A stretch of 64,000 bases of DNA, from the NCBI RefSeq assembly GCF_947495715.1, contig NZ_CANLZU010000003.1:1-64000 (forward strand), written 5' to 3'. The notes beneath the pieces were generated by a model. The model saw only the letters and a list, made by a program, of their open reading frames with translations, had not been told where the DNA came from and ran no database searches. This document shows, piece after piece, positions 1-10,354 of this stretch. Source of the DNA: an uncultured Oceanisphaera sp. (GTDB taxonomy: Bacteria; Pseudomonadota; Gammaproteobacteria; Enterobacterales; Aeromonadaceae). Within the stretch, counting starts at the first letter, position 1. Every line of letters starts with the position of its first letter. A program made the position numbers and the translations under genes.

Positions 1-91
1 CAAGGGCTTTTTTGACAAAAACAGGCCTTTGGTGGCCAACAGCCTAAACACCCAGCAAAAACACAGCTTAACCACAGCTTTACCCACAATA
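1..91. other. Window edge downstream of nosL, no gene seen
   Basis: This short AT-rich stretch follows the nosL stop codon. It contains only small self-complementary pieces (a TTTTTG/CAAAAA pair near base 10 and a GGCC/GGCC pair near base 25). No strong terminator and no start of another nos gene such as nosX/apbE can be supported here. Confidence 0.4.
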
Positions 92-592
92 TTAGTGCGT
101 ACCGTGGTTATTTTGATTGAGTTTGCCCAGAGTCAGCTGATCAAAGGTCAGTACCTCGCCGCCATACTCACTGGCAAAAGCATCGGCCACCGCCTGGTCG
201 CTAAAAGTGGCGGCCGTTGGCCCCATGGCACCGGTCTGGCTCGAGCCCACGACATACCAGGCGGCTTCGGCATTGATAAAGTGTTCATCATCGGGTTTGT
301 CCCAGGGGACCTCGCTCATGTCATGCACCCACATTTCCTGACGGGCGTGACGGTTCTCGGGCTCCAACGCCCAGTTCAACAAATCCCGGGTGGAGCAAAA
401 CTTGCGAACCTCCTCGACGCCCTGCTCATAAGCTTCTCCCTTGGGGCCGGAAAAGCGGCTGATCACCATGCCGCACAGATGGCACTCGTTCCCCTGCTCA
501 ATAGCCACCGCCCGCCGGATCTGGGTTTGCACATCACTCTCTCCACAACCAGCCAGCAGCAAACCCAGCAACAAAAGCCCGTACATACGCAT
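92..592 (-). CDS. nosL: NosL, copper-binding outer-envelope lipoprotein
   Basis: This 166-residue protein is the copper chaperone that delivers Cu(I) toward the NosDFY/NosZ maturation system. It opens with a lipoprotein signal whose lipobox LLAGC puts the lipidated cysteine near residue 16. The NosL domain follows, with the conserved CHLCGM stretch near residues 37-42 holding the Cys and Met ligands of the family. The ATG at 592 has an AAGGA ribosome-binding site a few bases upstream. It lies 2 bases after nosY and is the last nos gene visible, so it very likely shares the nosR transcript. Confidence 0.95.
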   Translation of the reverse strand: MRMYGLLLLGLLLAGCGESDVQTQIRRAVAIEQGNECHLCGMVISRFSGPKGEAYEQGVEEVRKFCSTRDLLNWALEPENRHARQEMWVHDMSEVPWDKPDDEHFINAEAAWYVVGSSQTGAMGPTAATFSDQAVADAFASEYGGEVLTFDQLTLGKLNQNNHGTH

Positions 593-594
593 AC

Positions 595-1431
595 TTATAT
601 CCTTGTAAGTGAACGTTCAAACAGCAAGCGGGCCAGCCCCACCAGTACTGTCAGCCATACCAGTAGACAGGCCAGCAGCCCGGTCGAACTCAGAGCCAGC
701 TCGCCGCTCGCCACCATCACTCCGGTTTTAATGCCGCTATCCGACAACAGTTCCAGATTGAAAATACGGAAGACATCCGCCGGGTTCAGCAACATCAGAT
801 ATGGCAGCGAGGCGAAGTCGAGCTGCTCCGGCAATCCCACCAGCAAGCCCAACATCAACAGATCGAACACCACCACAAAAAAGAACCAGAGCAGCAGCGA
901 AGCACCTGCGGCCTTGCCCTTTTCACTGACCCAGGCGCTGAGGACATAGGCCATGGCCAGGAAAATCCAGCCCAGTAAAATGGCCGAAAGAATAAGGGCA
1001 CCGAACAAATGCGCCACCAGGGGTACATCGAGATCCGGGGTAAACAACAACAGAGTCAGGGCCGCGCTGCCAAACCCCAGGCCGGTGGCAACCGCCAGCA
1101 TCAGCGCCTGACCGGCAAACTTGCCGATCAGCAGTTGACCGGAACTGAGCGGATAGGTCATCAACAGCAACAGGGTGCCCCGCTCGACCTCGCCGATAAG
1201 GGCGTCGTGGCCCAGCATCAAGGCAATCAATGGCAGTATGACTACCGCCAGACTGGCAAGACTCGCCAAGGTGGACTCAATAGAGGTGAAGCCCACCAGG
1301 CCGGAGGTGACACCACCAAAATAGGCCAGCCCCACCGCCATGGCCCACAGCACTATGGTAATGGCCAGCACCCAACGGTTGCGAATGCCATCCAGCCATT
1401 CCTTACGGGCAATAATCAGCAGTGTTCGCAT
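595..1431 (-). CDS. nosY: NosY, membrane permease of the NosDFY ABC system
   Basis: This polytopic membrane protein (278 residues from the chosen start) is the permease half of the NosFY ABC transporter needed to mature the CuZ centre of nitrous oxide reductase. About six hydrophobic segments are visible, and the N-terminal RKEWLDGIRNRW region is typical of ABC-2/NosY permeases. An ATG also exists at 1443, but a GGAG sequence lies at proper distance before the ATG at 1431, so the shorter form is preferred. The start lies inside the end of nosF, which implies translational coupling. Confidence 0.93.
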   Translation of the reverse strand: MRTLLIIARKEWLDGIRNRWVLAITIVLWAMAVGLAYFGGVTSGLVGFTSIESTLASLASLAVVILPLIALMLGHDALIGEVERGTLLLLMTYPLSSGQLLIGKFAGQALMLAVATGLGFGSAALTLLLFTPDLDVPLVAHLFGALILSAILLGWIFLAMAYVLSAWVSEKGKAAGASLLLWFFFVVVFDLLMLGLLVGLPEQLDFASLPYLMLLNPADVFRIFNLELLSDSGIKTGVMVASGELALSSTGLLACLLVWLTVLVGLARLLFERSLTRI

Positions 1432-2329
1432 CGGCGGCTCCATAGCAAATATGTTGATACAATTCGGGCAGATTGGGCTGTTGCCACTGAAACTGCTCGA
1501 TATCAGGCAGGCTGCAGATCACTTCTGCCAGCACTCGTTGTCCGGCGACGTCCGCCTGCAGCACCAGCTGCTGCTCACTCGCCTCGGTCACCAATGGCCA
1601 AAACCGCTCCGGCAAAGACCGCTGCAGCTCCCTGCCCTGCAGCGTCAGGGTCACCGGCAGACGAGACTCGACGCGCAGGGCGTCCAGGTGGCCGACCGCC
1701 AGTAATTTTCCCTGCCCCATCACCGCGACCCGATCCAGATAGGGTTCCACCCCGGCCAGCACATGGGAGCACAGCACAATGGCGCAGCCCTGGCGGCGCA
1801 GCTCGTCGATTTGCTGATAAAAATGATGGGTAGCCACCGGATCCAGTCCCACCGTGGGTTCATCCAGCAACAATACTTTAGGTTGCCCCAGCAGCGCCTG
1901 GGCCAGGCCCAGTCGCTGACGCATGCCCTTGGAATAGGTCTTCACCCGGCGCCCTGAGGCCTCGGCCAGCCCTAGCCGCTCCAGCAATGCCATGCCCTGA
2001 GCCGGAAACACGCCCTTAAGCTTTGCCAGGTAGGTGATCACCTCGGCACCGCTGAGCTGATCGTAAAAACTGACGTTTTCCTGCAAAAAGCCCAGGTGCC
2101 GGCGCAGCTCGCGAAAATCACGGCCCGCCGGATCCTGCTCCATTACCCTGACCTCGCCGCCATCGGGCCTGAGCAGGCCGAGAATCAGCTTGATGGTGGT
2201 GGTCTTGCCGGCGCCATTATGACCCAGCAACCCCAGGACCTCACCGGGCTTTACCTCCAGCGAGATGTTATTCAGTACTTCCCGTTCGGCAAAATGCTTA
2301 ACGACCTGCCGCAAGCGAATAATGCTCAT
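1403..2329 (-). CDS. nosF: NosF, ATPase of the NosDFY ABC system
   Basis: This 308-residue ABC ATPase powers NosY in copper-site maturation of nitrous oxide reductase. The Walker A motif GHNGAGKTT is near residues 36-44, the signature YSKGMRQRLGLAQ near residue 133, and the Walker B region VLLLDEPTVGLDP follows it. The C-terminal ~90 residues are the usual variable extension. Its 5' end overlaps nosD by 32 bases and its 3' end overlaps nosY by 29 bases, a tight arrangement consistent with coupled translation of complex subunits. Confidence 0.95.
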   Translation of the reverse strand: MSIIRLRQVVKHFAEREVLNNISLEVKPGEVLGLLGHNGAGKTTTIKLILGLLRPDGGEVRVMEQDPAGRDFRELRRHLGFLQENVSFYDQLSGAEVITYLAKLKGVFPAQGMALLERLGLAEASGRRVKTYSKGMRQRLGLAQALLGQPKVLLLDEPTVGLDPVATHHFYQQIDELRRQGCAIVLCSHVLAGVEPYLDRVAVMGQGKLLAVGHLDALRVESRLPVTLTLQGRELQRSLPERFWPLVTEASEQQLVLQADVAGQRVLAEVICSLPDIEQFQWQQPNLPELYQHICYGAADANTADYCP

Positions 2330-3596
2330 CGCGCCTCTCCTCGGCCATGGTGTTCGGCAATGCCATCAGCGGGTAGGAGTCGGTCACTCCCGGCCCCCGA
2401 AACACCGGAAACTGCTGTTGTATCCAGCGCAACAAGCTGACGACAGGGGCGTTCAGCAGCCAACGCGCCGCCGGGTACTGCCACAAGACCCGATCCATAC
2501 CGTCGTTGGGCTCGTGGGGAATATCCCCCACCCCGTTCTGATCCAGATCCCAGCCCAGATAATCGCTCCAGTAGTTGCCCCGGCCATCCCTGGACCACTC
2601 CTGTGGGCGGTTCGATACGTAGCGCACCTGAGTGCGATTGCCCACCAGGGCATTGCCATAAATGTGATTCTGCTCCGAGCCCGCGGTCATGTGCAGGCCC
2701 AGATCGCTGTGAGCCAACCAATTGTCATTGATTTCATTCCCCACCGCCTGGTAGGCAAACATCGCCTTGCCCTCGGCGCCCCTGGGGTTGATCAGCCGAC
2801 TGTTGGCCCTGATTTCGCTCACCCGGTTACCCGCAATGCGAGAATAGGTGATGTAATTCATCAGGATGCCGTAGTTCTCATCCTGCTCCGAGGTATTATT
2901 CACCACCGTTAATTGCCGGGACTGCATCAGCGCATAGCCGGTGCGGGTATGCCGGGTGTGGTTGCCGGTGACGTCGTTGTTGTTGGAGTACATGTAGTGA
3001 ATGCCGTAGCGCAGCTCGCTCATGCGATTACCGATCAGACGGTTGTGGTGACTGTAATTGATATAAATGCCATCGCGCACCCGGCGAATTCGGTTACCGA
3101 CCACCAGGCTGTCGCCCACGTCGAAGAGGTGAATGCCGTTGCCCCTGTCCTGGGAGCGAAGCGAAGTGTCCCCCTCAATATCGTTGTGATGAATATTCAG
3201 CCGCTGGGCACTTTCGGCCCAGATGCCAAACCCCGGGCCCTGCAGTTGCACCCGAGCCACTTCGGCACCGCTGGCCCGGCCGCTAATGAAAATGCCTGCA
3301 TCCAGCGCTCCCAGATCCGCCCCCCAGTTACGAATAGCCAGATCAGACACATGAACATCGGGGGCAGCCAGATACAGGCCGTGCCCCTCGCCGCCGGCAT
3401 CGATCACGGCACCGGCTTCTCCCTTCAGTGTCAGTGTTTGAGTCACCTGTAAAGCCGGGTAAACACCCGGCTCAAGAATCACGGTTTCGCCGGCCGCAAC
3501 ACTCGCCAGCCCGGCCACGGAGGCCGGTGTCAGCCGTACCTCCGCCACCGCCGACCAGGTCAATAAAAGCAACGAGAGCAGCCATCCTTTGTTCAT
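2298..3596 (-). CDS. nosD: NosD, periplasmic copper-site maturation protein
   Basis: This 432-residue protein starts with a Sec signal peptide (about residues 1-18, ending SAVA). A right-handed parallel beta-helix of the pectate-lyase/carbohydrate-binding type follows, with the many Asn-rich NN.I.GN turns characteristic of NosD. The family works with NosFY in the periplasm to build the CuZ cluster of NosZ. It sits 8 bases after the nosZ stop and overlaps nosF. Length and order match other gammaproteobacterial nosRZDFYL operons. Confidence 0.95.
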   Translation of the reverse strand: MNKGWLLSLLLLTWSAVAEVRLTPASVAGLASVAAGETVILEPGVYPALQVTQTLTLKGEAGAVIDAGGEGHGLYLAAPDVHVSDLAIRNWGADLGALDAGIFISGRASGAEVARVQLQGPGFGIWAESAQRLNIHHNDIEGDTSLRSQDRGNGIHLFDVGDSLVVGNRIRRVRDGIYINYSHHNRLIGNRMSELRYGIHYMYSNNNDVTGNHTRHTRTGYALMQSRQLTVVNNTSEQDENYGILMNYITYSRIAGNRVSEIRANSRLINPRGAEGKAMFAYQAVGNEINDNWLAHSDLGLHMTAGSEQNHIYGNALVGNRTQVRYVSNRPQEWSRDGRGNYWSDYLGWDLDQNGVGDIPHEPNDGMDRVLWQYPAARWLLNAPVVSLLRWIQQQFPVFRGPGVTDSYPLMALPNTMAEERRDEHYSLAAGR

Positions 3597-3604
3597 GGCG
3601 CACC

Positions 3605-5485
3605 TTATGCCGGTTCGACCAGCATGCGCCCGACCATTTCCATGTGCAGGGCATGACAGAACCAGTTGCAGTAATACCAGTGTACCCCGGGCTTGTCGGC
3701 AACAAAGGTCACCGATGCCGTCTGCTGGGGGCTAATCTCCATGCTGACACCGTGGTTGACCATGCAGAAGCCGTGACTCACGTCCTCAATCATGTCCAGA
3801 TTGGTCACGGTGACCGTGACTTCATCTCCCTGCTTCACGGTGAACTCGGTCAGGCCGTAGGTGGGCGCCACCGAGGTCATGTAAACCCGCACCTTGTTAC
3901 CGTCGCGAATTACCTTGTTGTCTCGCTCCAGGGCCACACCGTCCTTTTCGGCCATGGCCACGGTTTCGGCAAAGAAGGGGTCGTTGCGATCCCAGATCTT
4001 CTTGGGATTGAGCACGTCGCGACGCAGCAGAATACAGTCGTGGGGCTCGGCATAGGTGGGGCCATCATGCACCAGCTTCATCTCTTCGCCTGAAATATCC
4101 ACCAGCTGATCGTTCTCCGCATGCAGCGGACCCACCGGCAGAAAACGGTCCTTGGAGAACTTGCACAGCACCACCAGCCATTTACCGTCCGCATCCCGGG
4201 CTTCGGTATGGGACGCATGGTTGTGGCCCGGCTGGTACTGCACATCCAGCTTCTGGCGAATGTAGTTCACGTCTTCGCCGTGATAGGCCTTGACCGCATC
4301 CGCCATGTTCCACTTCACCACCTGGCTGTCGATAAACAAAGTGGTATAGGCGTTGCCGCGACCGTCAAAGGTGGTATGCAACGGCCCCAAACCAAGCTCG
4401 GGTTCGGCGGCGATCACCGCACGGGGATCGTCGAATTTGTCGTTGAACAGATCGTCCAGCTTGTCGATTTCGATCATCGACACCGTGGGCGACAGCTTGC
4501 CGTTGGCCACAAAGTACTTGCCGTCGGGCGAGGTGTTGAGCCCATGGGGGTTCTTCGGCACCGGCACGTAGCGGGTTAGTTTGGAGCCTTTACGACCATC
4601 CAGCACCGGTACTTTGGCGTCTCCAAGGGTAGTGAAGTCGCCGGCCTTGATTGCCGCCTCGATGCGAGGAATATTGAACACCGTCACCCAGTCGCGCTCT
4701 TCACGCATCATACCGCCCAGCGTGGTGGCACCTTCCGAGTTATAGCAGGTAGAAGCCGCGTACTTACCGGTGTAGCAGGCATCGGTGTTGTCCAGGTTGC
4801 CGTCCACCATCACCTGGAACGCCACTTCCATGGTTTCCGCGTCCACCGCGTTAAACATGGTGTACTGCTCGGCCGCGTCCAGATTCTTCAGGTTACTGCC
4901 ATCGTTGGGGTGAGGAATGATGAACTCGGCGTTGCAGAATACGTACTTGGTATGGGGCACCTTTTGCAGCCGCAGGCCATGAATGGCCTGTACGTTGGGA
5001 ATGGTGACCATTTTGTCGCATTTCATGATATCGAGACGAATGCGTGCCACCCGAGTGTTGGCTTTATCGTTGATAAACAGATACTTGCCATCGTAGTGTC
5101 CGTCGGTCATGGAGATATGGGGGTGGTGGCAATCACCGTTCAGATACTTGTGACTATCACCCAGTACCCGCTTGCTTTCATTGGTTATGCCCCACCCGGT
5201 GGCCGAGTCCACGTTGAACACCGGAATACGCATCAACTCGCGCATCGAAGGCACACCCAGTACCCGCACCTCTCCCTGATGACCGCCACTCCAGAAACCG
5301 TAATATTCATCCAGCTCACCAGGCGCCACATTGACTCCCTCGGCCGCCAATGCCGGTGACGACGCCAGGCTCAGTCCGCCACCAGCGGCTGCCGTGGCAA
5401 GCAGGGCGGAAGATCCCCCCAGAAACAGGCGTCGGCTCAGCTTGACGTGCTCACTCGGCTCTTGATATTTATCATGCTTACTCAT
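3605..5485 (-). CDS. nosZ: Nitrous-oxide reductase, clade I (TAT-exported)
   Basis: NosZ reduces N2O to N2 in the periplasm, the last step of denitrification. The chosen ATG at 5485 has an AAGGAG site upstream and overlaps the nosR stop as ATGA; a longer open frame upstream lies inside nosR. The 626-residue product has a twin-arginine signal (Arg18-Arg19 in SRRLFLGG) with probable cleavage after ALA near residue 47, which marks the clade I type. The beta-propeller domain carries CuZ histidines such as those in DCHHPHIS. The C-terminal cupredoxin domain shows the full CuA set: His571, Cys606, Trp608, Cys610, His614, Met617. It appears intact. Confidence 0.98.
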   Translation of the reverse strand: MSKHDKYQEPSEHVKLSRRLFLGGSSALLATAAAGGGLSLASSPALAAEGVNVAPGELDEYYGFWSGGHQGEVRVLGVPSMRELMRIPVFNVDSATGWGITNESKRVLGDSHKYLNGDCHHPHISMTDGHYDGKYLFINDKANTRVARIRLDIMKCDKMVTIPNVQAIHGLRLQKVPHTKYVFCNAEFIIPHPNDGSNLKNLDAAEQYTMFNAVDAETMEVAFQVMVDGNLDNTDACYTGKYAASTCYNSEGATTLGGMMREERDWVTVFNIPRIEAAIKAGDFTTLGDAKVPVLDGRKGSKLTRYVPVPKNPHGLNTSPDGKYFVANGKLSPTVSMIEIDKLDDLFNDKFDDPRAVIAAEPELGLGPLHTTFDGRGNAYTTLFIDSQVVKWNMADAVKAYHGEDVNYIRQKLDVQYQPGHNHASHTEARDADGKWLVVLCKFSKDRFLPVGPLHAENDQLVDISGEEMKLVHDGPTYAEPHDCILLRRDVLNPKKIWDRNDPFFAETVAMAEKDGVALERDNKVIRDGNKVRVYMTSVAPTYGLTEFTVKQGDEVTVTVTNLDMIEDVSHGFCMVNHGVSMEISPQQTASVTFVADKPGVHWYYCNWFCHALHMEMVGRMLVEPA

Positions 5486-7623
5486 TCGACACTCCTTGTG
5501 GTTTCCACATTGGTTATCTTGATACGGGCCGCTTCCCGCTCCAGCTCGCGACGACGGCGGTTTTTCGCCTTCATCACCAAAGGTGGGCACTTACGTTCGT
5601 TAAAGTAGGTGACTTGGCAGTCCAGACAGTAATGGCACTCGTTGGCGTTGATGCGACCGTCAGGGTGAATGGCCTGCACCTCGCATTCCTTGGCACAGAG
5701 CTGGCAGGGGTTGCCACATTCATGGCGTCGTTTGAGCCAGTCAAACAGTCGAAGCCGGGCAGGTATTGCCAGCGCCGCCCCGAGTGGGCACACATAGCGG
5801 CAATAGGCCTTGCGCAAAAATATCGAGATTACCACCCAGCTCAGGGCGTAGGCGACATAGCCCCACTCGCGCATGAAACGCAGGGTCATTGCGGTCTTGA
5901 ACGGTTCCACTTCCGCCGCCTGCTCGGCCAGGGCCAGCGACTGCAGCGAGAGGCCGAACAGCCCCAGCAGGATCAGATATTTGAGAGCCCACAAACGTTC
6001 ATGTATGGCAAAGGGCACGGTAAACTGCCTGATATTCAGCTTGCGTGCCATCTCGTTAACCAGCTCCTGCAGGGCGCCAAAGGGGCAGAGCCAACCACAA
6101 AAGATACCCCTGCCCCACAGCAGCAGGGTTAATGCCACAAAACTCCACAAAATAAACATCATGGGATCGAGCAAAAACGATGACCACTGAAAGTCACTGA
6201 ACAGGGCGTGCAAAAAGGTAAAGACGTTAACTACCGACAGCTGGGCCAGGCTATACCAGCCAATAAAGAATAGAGTGAAGCACAGATAGCCGACACGCAC
6301 CCGGTGCAACAGGGTCGGATGCCGTACCAACCAATCCTGCATAAACAGAATCACCATCAGCACCACCAGGCCGGTCAGCAGCACGGTGATCTGCACCTGC
6401 TTCATTTTCCACAAGCTGACCCACAGGGGGGACTCATCTTCCGGTAGCATGGTGGATGCCGGCACAATTGGTGCGGGCAGATCAAGATAGGTCTCAGGCA
6501 GCTCGTAGTCGGCATAGAAACTGGCGAACTCGCTGTCGAGCGCGCCCACCTGGCGGCGTACCATCAGCTCGAATTGCCACGGTTGAGTCAGATCCAGGGC
6601 GCCGTCACGGGCAATAAAGATGGCCAGCTCACCAAAGCGAGGAGCCCCGTCGGCCTTCAGGTCGGACCGGGCCAGGCGCTGATAATCCATATCACGAAAG
6701 GCGATTTCTTCGGGCCCCTGCCACAACCGAACCCGGTCAAAAATACCGCCACGCACAAAGCCGTTGCCGCGAAAACTATAGTCGCTGTTGGCCACCACCA
6801 GTATCGGCTGGTCATCGGGAGCCAGACTATCCATCAGCCGATCGTATTGCTGCTGGCCCAACAGATTGATACCCGCTTCGGCCACCCGCAGCGATGCAAA
6901 ATGCAAGGTCATAAAGGTTTCGGCGGGAGCGTCGATCGGCTTGCGCGAGGCGGCCTTGGTGCCGGCAAAGGCTTGCTCTACCTCGCCTTCCGTCAGTTTC
7001 AGCGTGCGCACCAACTGCCGTTCATCGAGCGCAGTCCAGCTTCGAGGCTGCCACGCCTGTACCAGAGTGGCAGCCTCAGGCGGCTGCTCGCCGGCGATAA
7101 CGGTTTCTCCTCCAGCCAGCGCCCGATGGGCCTCACGCAGGGCGCGCATCACGGTCTGGTTAATCACCATCACGGTCACGGTGGCACCGGTGATCCCGTC
7201 CACCGAATGAATATCATCCCGACGTGACAGGCCCACTTGGACACGCTCTGAGGCGGTGATGCCTTGATACTGATGCACAAAGGCAGTGAGTTTTTTTTCG
7301 GGAATACCGACCAGCAATATCGGCTCATGGTGTTCCATCACCAGGCTGTGATCCAGCCGGCCCTGTTCGTCCATGGCCAACAGCATCTCTACCGGCTTGC
7401 CTGAATAGGCGGGAATATTGGCAAACTGGCGGCTGAGAAAGGCATAGCGGGGCGCCTCTCCGGCATCCTCGATTCTCCAGCCGGCAAAGGGCTGCTCAAT
7501 GGCGTCGATGGTTGCACCTGGATACCAGTCCGACAGCCGTTGCTCGGCTATCGGGCGTTCGGCGGCCTGGATGATGCCGGCACCAAACCATAACAGGCAG
7601 ACAAGGATCCGCAACACAGACAT
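5482..7623 (-). CDS. nosR: NosR, membrane flavo-iron-sulfur protein for N2O reduction
   Basis: NosR (713 residues) supports nosZ expression and electron supply to NosZ. After a signal segment, a periplasmic FMN-binding domain carries the covalent-flavin motif TGATVT near residue 145. Several transmembrane helices follow, with two cytoplasmic CxxxCP motifs (CGWLCP and CRYVCP). The C-terminus is a ferredoxin-like region with two Cys clusters for 4Fe-4S centres. The gene is first in the nos operon and its stop overlaps the nosZ start by 4 bases. An FNR/DNR-type site lies about 65 bases before the start. Confidence 0.96.
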   Translation of the reverse strand: MSVLRILVCLLWFGAGIIQAAERPIAEQRLSDWYPGATIDAIEQPFAGWRIEDAGEAPRYAFLSRQFANIPAYSGKPVEMLLAMDEQGRLDHSLVMEHHEPILLVGIPEKKLTAFVHQYQGITASERVQVGLSRRDDIHSVDGITGATVTVMVINQTVMRALREAHRALAGGETVIAGEQPPEAATLVQAWQPRSWTALDERQLVRTLKLTEGEVEQAFAGTKAASRKPIDAPAETFMTLHFASLRVAEAGINLLGQQQYDRLMDSLAPDDQPILVVANSDYSFRGNGFVRGGIFDRVRLWQGPEEIAFRDMDYQRLARSDLKADGAPRFGELAIFIARDGALDLTQPWQFELMVRRQVGALDSEFASFYADYELPETYLDLPAPIVPASTMLPEDESPLWVSLWKMKQVQITVLLTGLVVLMVILFMQDWLVRHPTLLHRVRVGYLCFTLFFIGWYSLAQLSVVNVFTFLHALFSDFQWSSFLLDPMMFILWSFVALTLLLWGRGIFCGWLCPFGALQELVNEMARKLNIRQFTVPFAIHERLWALKYLILLGLFGLSLQSLALAEQAAEVEPFKTAMTLRFMREWGYVAYALSWVVISIFLRKAYCRYVCPLGAALAIPARLRLFDWLKRRHECGNPCQLCAKECEVQAIHPDGRINANECHYCLDCQVTYFNERKCPPLVMKAKNRRRRELEREAARIKITNVETTRSVE

Positions 7624-7654
7624 ATGGCCAACCTTAAAGTTGCATTTTATTTAC

Positions 7655-7701
7655 AAATTATGGTGATACAAAAAGAGCTGTTCCGGCTTGATCCAGATCA
7701 G
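7655..7701 (-). promoter_or_regulatory. FNR/DNR-type box and probable nosR promoter
   Basis: TTGAT-CCAG-ATCAG at 7688-7701 matches 9 of 10 fixed bases of the FNR/DNR/ANR consensus TTGAT-N4-ATCAA. A CATAAT hexamer on the minus strand at 7657-7662 lies about 35 bases further toward nosR, close to the spacing of a class II FNR-activated promoter. This suggests oxygen- or NO-responsive activation of the nos operon; which regulator binds cannot be told from sequence. Confidence 0.65.
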
Positions 7702-7703
7702 TA

Positions 7704-7820
7704 ATGAGGAAGGTATAGCAAAGAAAAAGGTGTCAGATGAGGATTATTAAAAGAAAAAGGATCAGATGAAGAAGGTATAGCAAAGAAGAAGGAGGCAGAT
7801 GAGGATTACTAAAAGAAAAA
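7704..7820 (+). repeat. 62-base tandem duplication, purine-rich
   Basis: Two adjacent units begin at 7704 and 7766, each starting ATGA(G/A)GAAGGTATAGCAA and ending near a TAAAAGAAAAAG run. Over about 55 comparable bases they differ at only about five positions. The plus strand is almost all purine. The duplication lies between the rplQ terminator and the nosR FNR box, so it belongs to no gene. Confidence 0.85.
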
Positions 7821-7840
7821 GCCGGGCGAACCCGGCTTTT
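7811..7840 (-). terminator. Rho-independent terminator after rplQ
   Basis: GCCGGG (7821-7826), a CGAA loop and CCCGGC (7831-7836) form a strong GC stem. On the minus strand the stem is followed by a T-rich tract (complement of 7811-7820). This closes the alpha operon 5 bases past the rplQ stop. The plus strand also has a short T-run after the stem. Confidence 0.85.
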
Positions 7841-7844
7841 GATT

Positions 7845-8237
7845 TTATTCTTCAGAAGCGGCTGCTTCTGTTGCTTCGATATCACGACCTACCAGCTCAA
7901 TATAAGCCATAGGTGCGTTATCGCCAGCACGGAAACCACACTTCAGGATGCGGGTGTAACCACCCGGACGCTCCTGGTAGCGAGGTCCCAGTTCGTTGAA
8001 CAAGATGCCAACTACTTCGCTGTCGCGAGTACGGGCAAATGCCAAACGACGGTTGGCGACGGTGTCGCTTTTAGCCAATGTGATCAGAGGCTCAACCACT
8101 CGACGCAGCTCTTTTGCCTTGGGCAGAGTCGTCTTGATAACTGCATGACGAACCAAGGAGCTAGCCATGTTGCGGAACATTGCCTGACGGTGGCTGCTGT
8201 TCCGGTTAAGTTGACGACCACTCTTACGATGGCGCAT
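7845..8237 (-). CDS. rplQ: 50S ribosomal protein L17
   Basis: This 130-residue protein has the L17 N-terminus [17 protein letters not shown] and the conserved [10 protein letters not shown] segment. L17 sits near the peptide exit tunnel of the large subunit. It is last in the alpha operon (rpsM-rpsK-rpsD-rpoA-rplQ) as in E. coli. The acidic tail is slightly longer than in E. coli L17, a normal variation. A strong terminator follows at once. Confidence 0.98.
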   Translation of the reverse strand: MRHRKSGRQLNRNSSHRQAMFRNMASSLVRHAVIKTTLPKAKELRRVVEPLITLAKSDTVANRRLAFARTRDSEVVGILFNELGPRYQERPGGYTRILKCGFRAGDNAPMAYIELVGRDIEATEAAASEE

Positions 8238-8281
8238 GACCTAATCCTTCCTAACTAAATCTGTAAAACCCGTGACCCGGT

Positions 8282-9271
8282 TTATTCATCAGCGATGCTG
8301 GCAGGCGGCCAGTTCTCAAGGCGCATGCCCAGAGACAAACCACGAGACGCCAACACGTCTTTAATCTCGGTAAGAGATTTTTTACCCAGGTTGGGAGTCT
8401 TCAACAACTCCACCTCGGTACGCTGTACCAGATCACCAATGTAGTGGATCGCTTCAGCCTTCAGACAGTTCGCAGAACGAACTGTCAGTTCCAGATCGTC
8501 GACAGGACGCAGCAGGATAGGATCGAACTCAGGCTTGTCTTCTTTCTCTTCCGGTTCGCTCACGTCACGCAGATCGACGAAGGCTTCCAGCTGTTCAGCC
8601 ATGATAGTGGCTGCACGGCGGATAGCTTCTTCGGGATCCAGAGTGCCGTTGGTTTCCATGTCGATAACCAGCTTATCCAAATCGGTACGCTGTTCAACAC
8701 GGGCCGCCTCAACATTGTAGGCGATACGAACCACGGGGCTGTAAGCCGCATCCAGCAACAAACGACCAATAGGACGCTCGTCGTCTTCGGTATGTGCACG
8801 GGTAGAGGCAGGAACATAGCCACGACCGCGCTGCACTTTCAGACGCATGCTGATTTCGGCATCATTCCCTGTCAGATGACAGATGATGTGCTCTGGGTTA
8901 ACGATCTCAACGTCATCACCATGGGTGATGTCGCCTGCCGTTACGGGACCTGCACCAGTTTTGGTCAGCGACAGGGTGACTTCGTCCTTGCCTTCCAGCT
9001 TGACAGCAATCTCTTTCAGATTAAGCAAGATTTCCAGGATATCCTCCTGAACACCTTCCTTGCTGCTGTATTCATGCAATACGCCGTCTAATTCGACTTC
9101 GGTGATTGCACAACCGGGCATGGAAGAAAGCAGAATACGACGTAGCGTATTACCCAATGTATGACCAAAGCCACGCTCCAGCGGCTCGAGAGTCACTTTG
9201 GCATGAGTCGGGCTGATCTGTTCGATATCAACCAGACGCGGCTTAAGAAAATCTGTTACAGAACCCTGCAT
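8282..9271 (-). CDS. rpoA: RNA polymerase alpha subunit
   Basis: This 329-residue protein matches the usual RpoA length. The N-terminal assembly domain (about residues 1-235) begins [14 protein letters not shown] and includes [15 protein letters not shown], the dimerisation helix region. An acidic linker ([13 protein letters not shown]) precedes the C-terminal DNA- and activator-binding domain, which shows [10 protein letters not shown] and TPNLGKKSL. It lies between rpsD and rplQ in the standard alpha operon order. Confidence 0.99.
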
Positions 9272-9296
9272 TGTGTCCTCTCTATAGAAGCCAGCT

Positions 9297-9917
9297 TTAC
9301 TTGGAGTAAAGCTCGACGATCAGCTGTTCGTTAATTTCGGCAGACAGGTCGCTACGCTCAGGCAGACGCTTGTAAACGCCTTGCATGTTGGTAGCGTCAA
9401 CTTCTACCCAAGTCGGCTTTTCACGTTGACCGGAAACCTCAAGAGCGGCTTTGATCCGGGCTTGCTTCTTGGCCTTCTCGCGAATGCTGATAACATCCTC
9501 GGGAGAAACTTGGAAGGAAGGAATGTTGACAACTTTACCGTTTACCAGGATAGCCTTGTGGCTAACCAGCTGACGAGACTCGGCGCGAGTGGCACCAAAA
9601 CCCATGCGGTAAATAACGTTGTCCAAACGACCTTCCAGCAGCTGCAACAGGTTCGCACCGGTATTGCCTTTCAGGCGAGCAGCTTCTTTATAGTAGTTGC
9701 GGAATTGCTTTTCCAGTACGCCATAGATACGACGAACTTTCTGCTTTTCACGCAGCTGTACACCGTAGTCGGACAGGCGGGCTTTACGAGCGCCGTGCTG
9801 ACCAGGTGCAGTATCAATTTTACATTTTGAATCTATCGCGCGAACGCCTGACTTCAGGAAGAGGTCAGTGCCCTCGCGACGGCTCAGTTTGAGCTTGGGA
9901 CCCAGATATCTTGCCAT
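9297..9917 (-). CDS. rpsD: 30S ribosomal protein S4
   Basis: S4 (206 residues) is a primary 16S rRNA binder and, in E. coli, the translational repressor of the alpha operon. The sequence begins [19 protein letters not shown] and contains the S4 RNA-binding domain [12 protein letters not shown]...[14 protein letters not shown]. It lacks the zinc-binding cysteines found in some S4 variants. A conserved alpha-operon leader before rpsM suggests the same autogenous control operates here. Confidence 0.98.
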   Translation of the reverse strand: MARYLGPKLKLSRREGTDLFLKSGVRAIDSKCKIDTAPGQHGARKARLSDYGVQLREKQKVRRIYGVLEKQFRNYYKEAARLKGNTGANLLQLLEGRLDNVIYRMGFGATRAESRQLVSHKAILVNGKVVNIPSFQVSPEDVISIREKAKKQARIKAALEVSGQREKPTWVEVDATNMQGVYKRLPERSDLSAEINEQLIVELYSK

Positions 9918-9947
9918 GTTCTTTCTCCAACTATCCTACAAGAAGTG

Positions 9948-10340
9948 TTATACGCGACGCTTCTTCGGAGGACGACAACCGTTGTGCGGGATGGGAGTCA
10001 CATCGGTGATGTTGGTGATGCGGAAACCCGCAGCATTCAACGCCCGAATGGATGACTCACGGCCCGGACCCGGACCTTTCACCATTACTTCCAGGTTCTT
10101 AACGCCGTATTCTTTGGCAATCTCACCGGCACGTTCTGCAGCTACCTGAGCAGCAAACGGGGTGGATTTACGAGAACCACGGAAACCTGAACCACCAGCA
10201 GTTGCCCAGGAAAGAGCATTACCCTGACGGTCAGTAATAGTTACTATGGTGTTGTTGAAAGATGCATGAACGTGGGCAATGCCGTCGCTCACCTGCTTTT
10301 TAACGCGCTTACGCGCACTACGAGCCGGAGTTTTAGCCAT
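9948..10340 (-). CDS. rpsK: 30S ribosomal protein S11
   Basis: This 130-residue S11 is typical in length and has the hallmark segments [17 protein letters not shown] and the C-terminal [12 protein letters not shown]11 forms part of the small-subunit platform near the mRNA exit. It lies between rpsM (15 bases upstream) and rpsD in the alpha operon. Confidence 0.98.
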   Translation of the reverse strand: MAKTPARSARKRVKKQVSDGIAHVHASFNNTIVTITDRQGNALSWATAGGSGFRGSRKSTPFAAQVAAERAGEIAKEYGVKNLEVMVKGPGPGRESSIRALNAAGFRITNITDVTPIPHNGCRPPKKRRV

Positions 10341-10354
10341 GATCTACCTTCCCG

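Noticed and set aside
5486-5590. Longer NosZ start
   Set aside because: The extra 35 residues overlap nosR coding sequence and would displace the twin-arginine signal; the ATG at 5485 has AAGGAG upstream.
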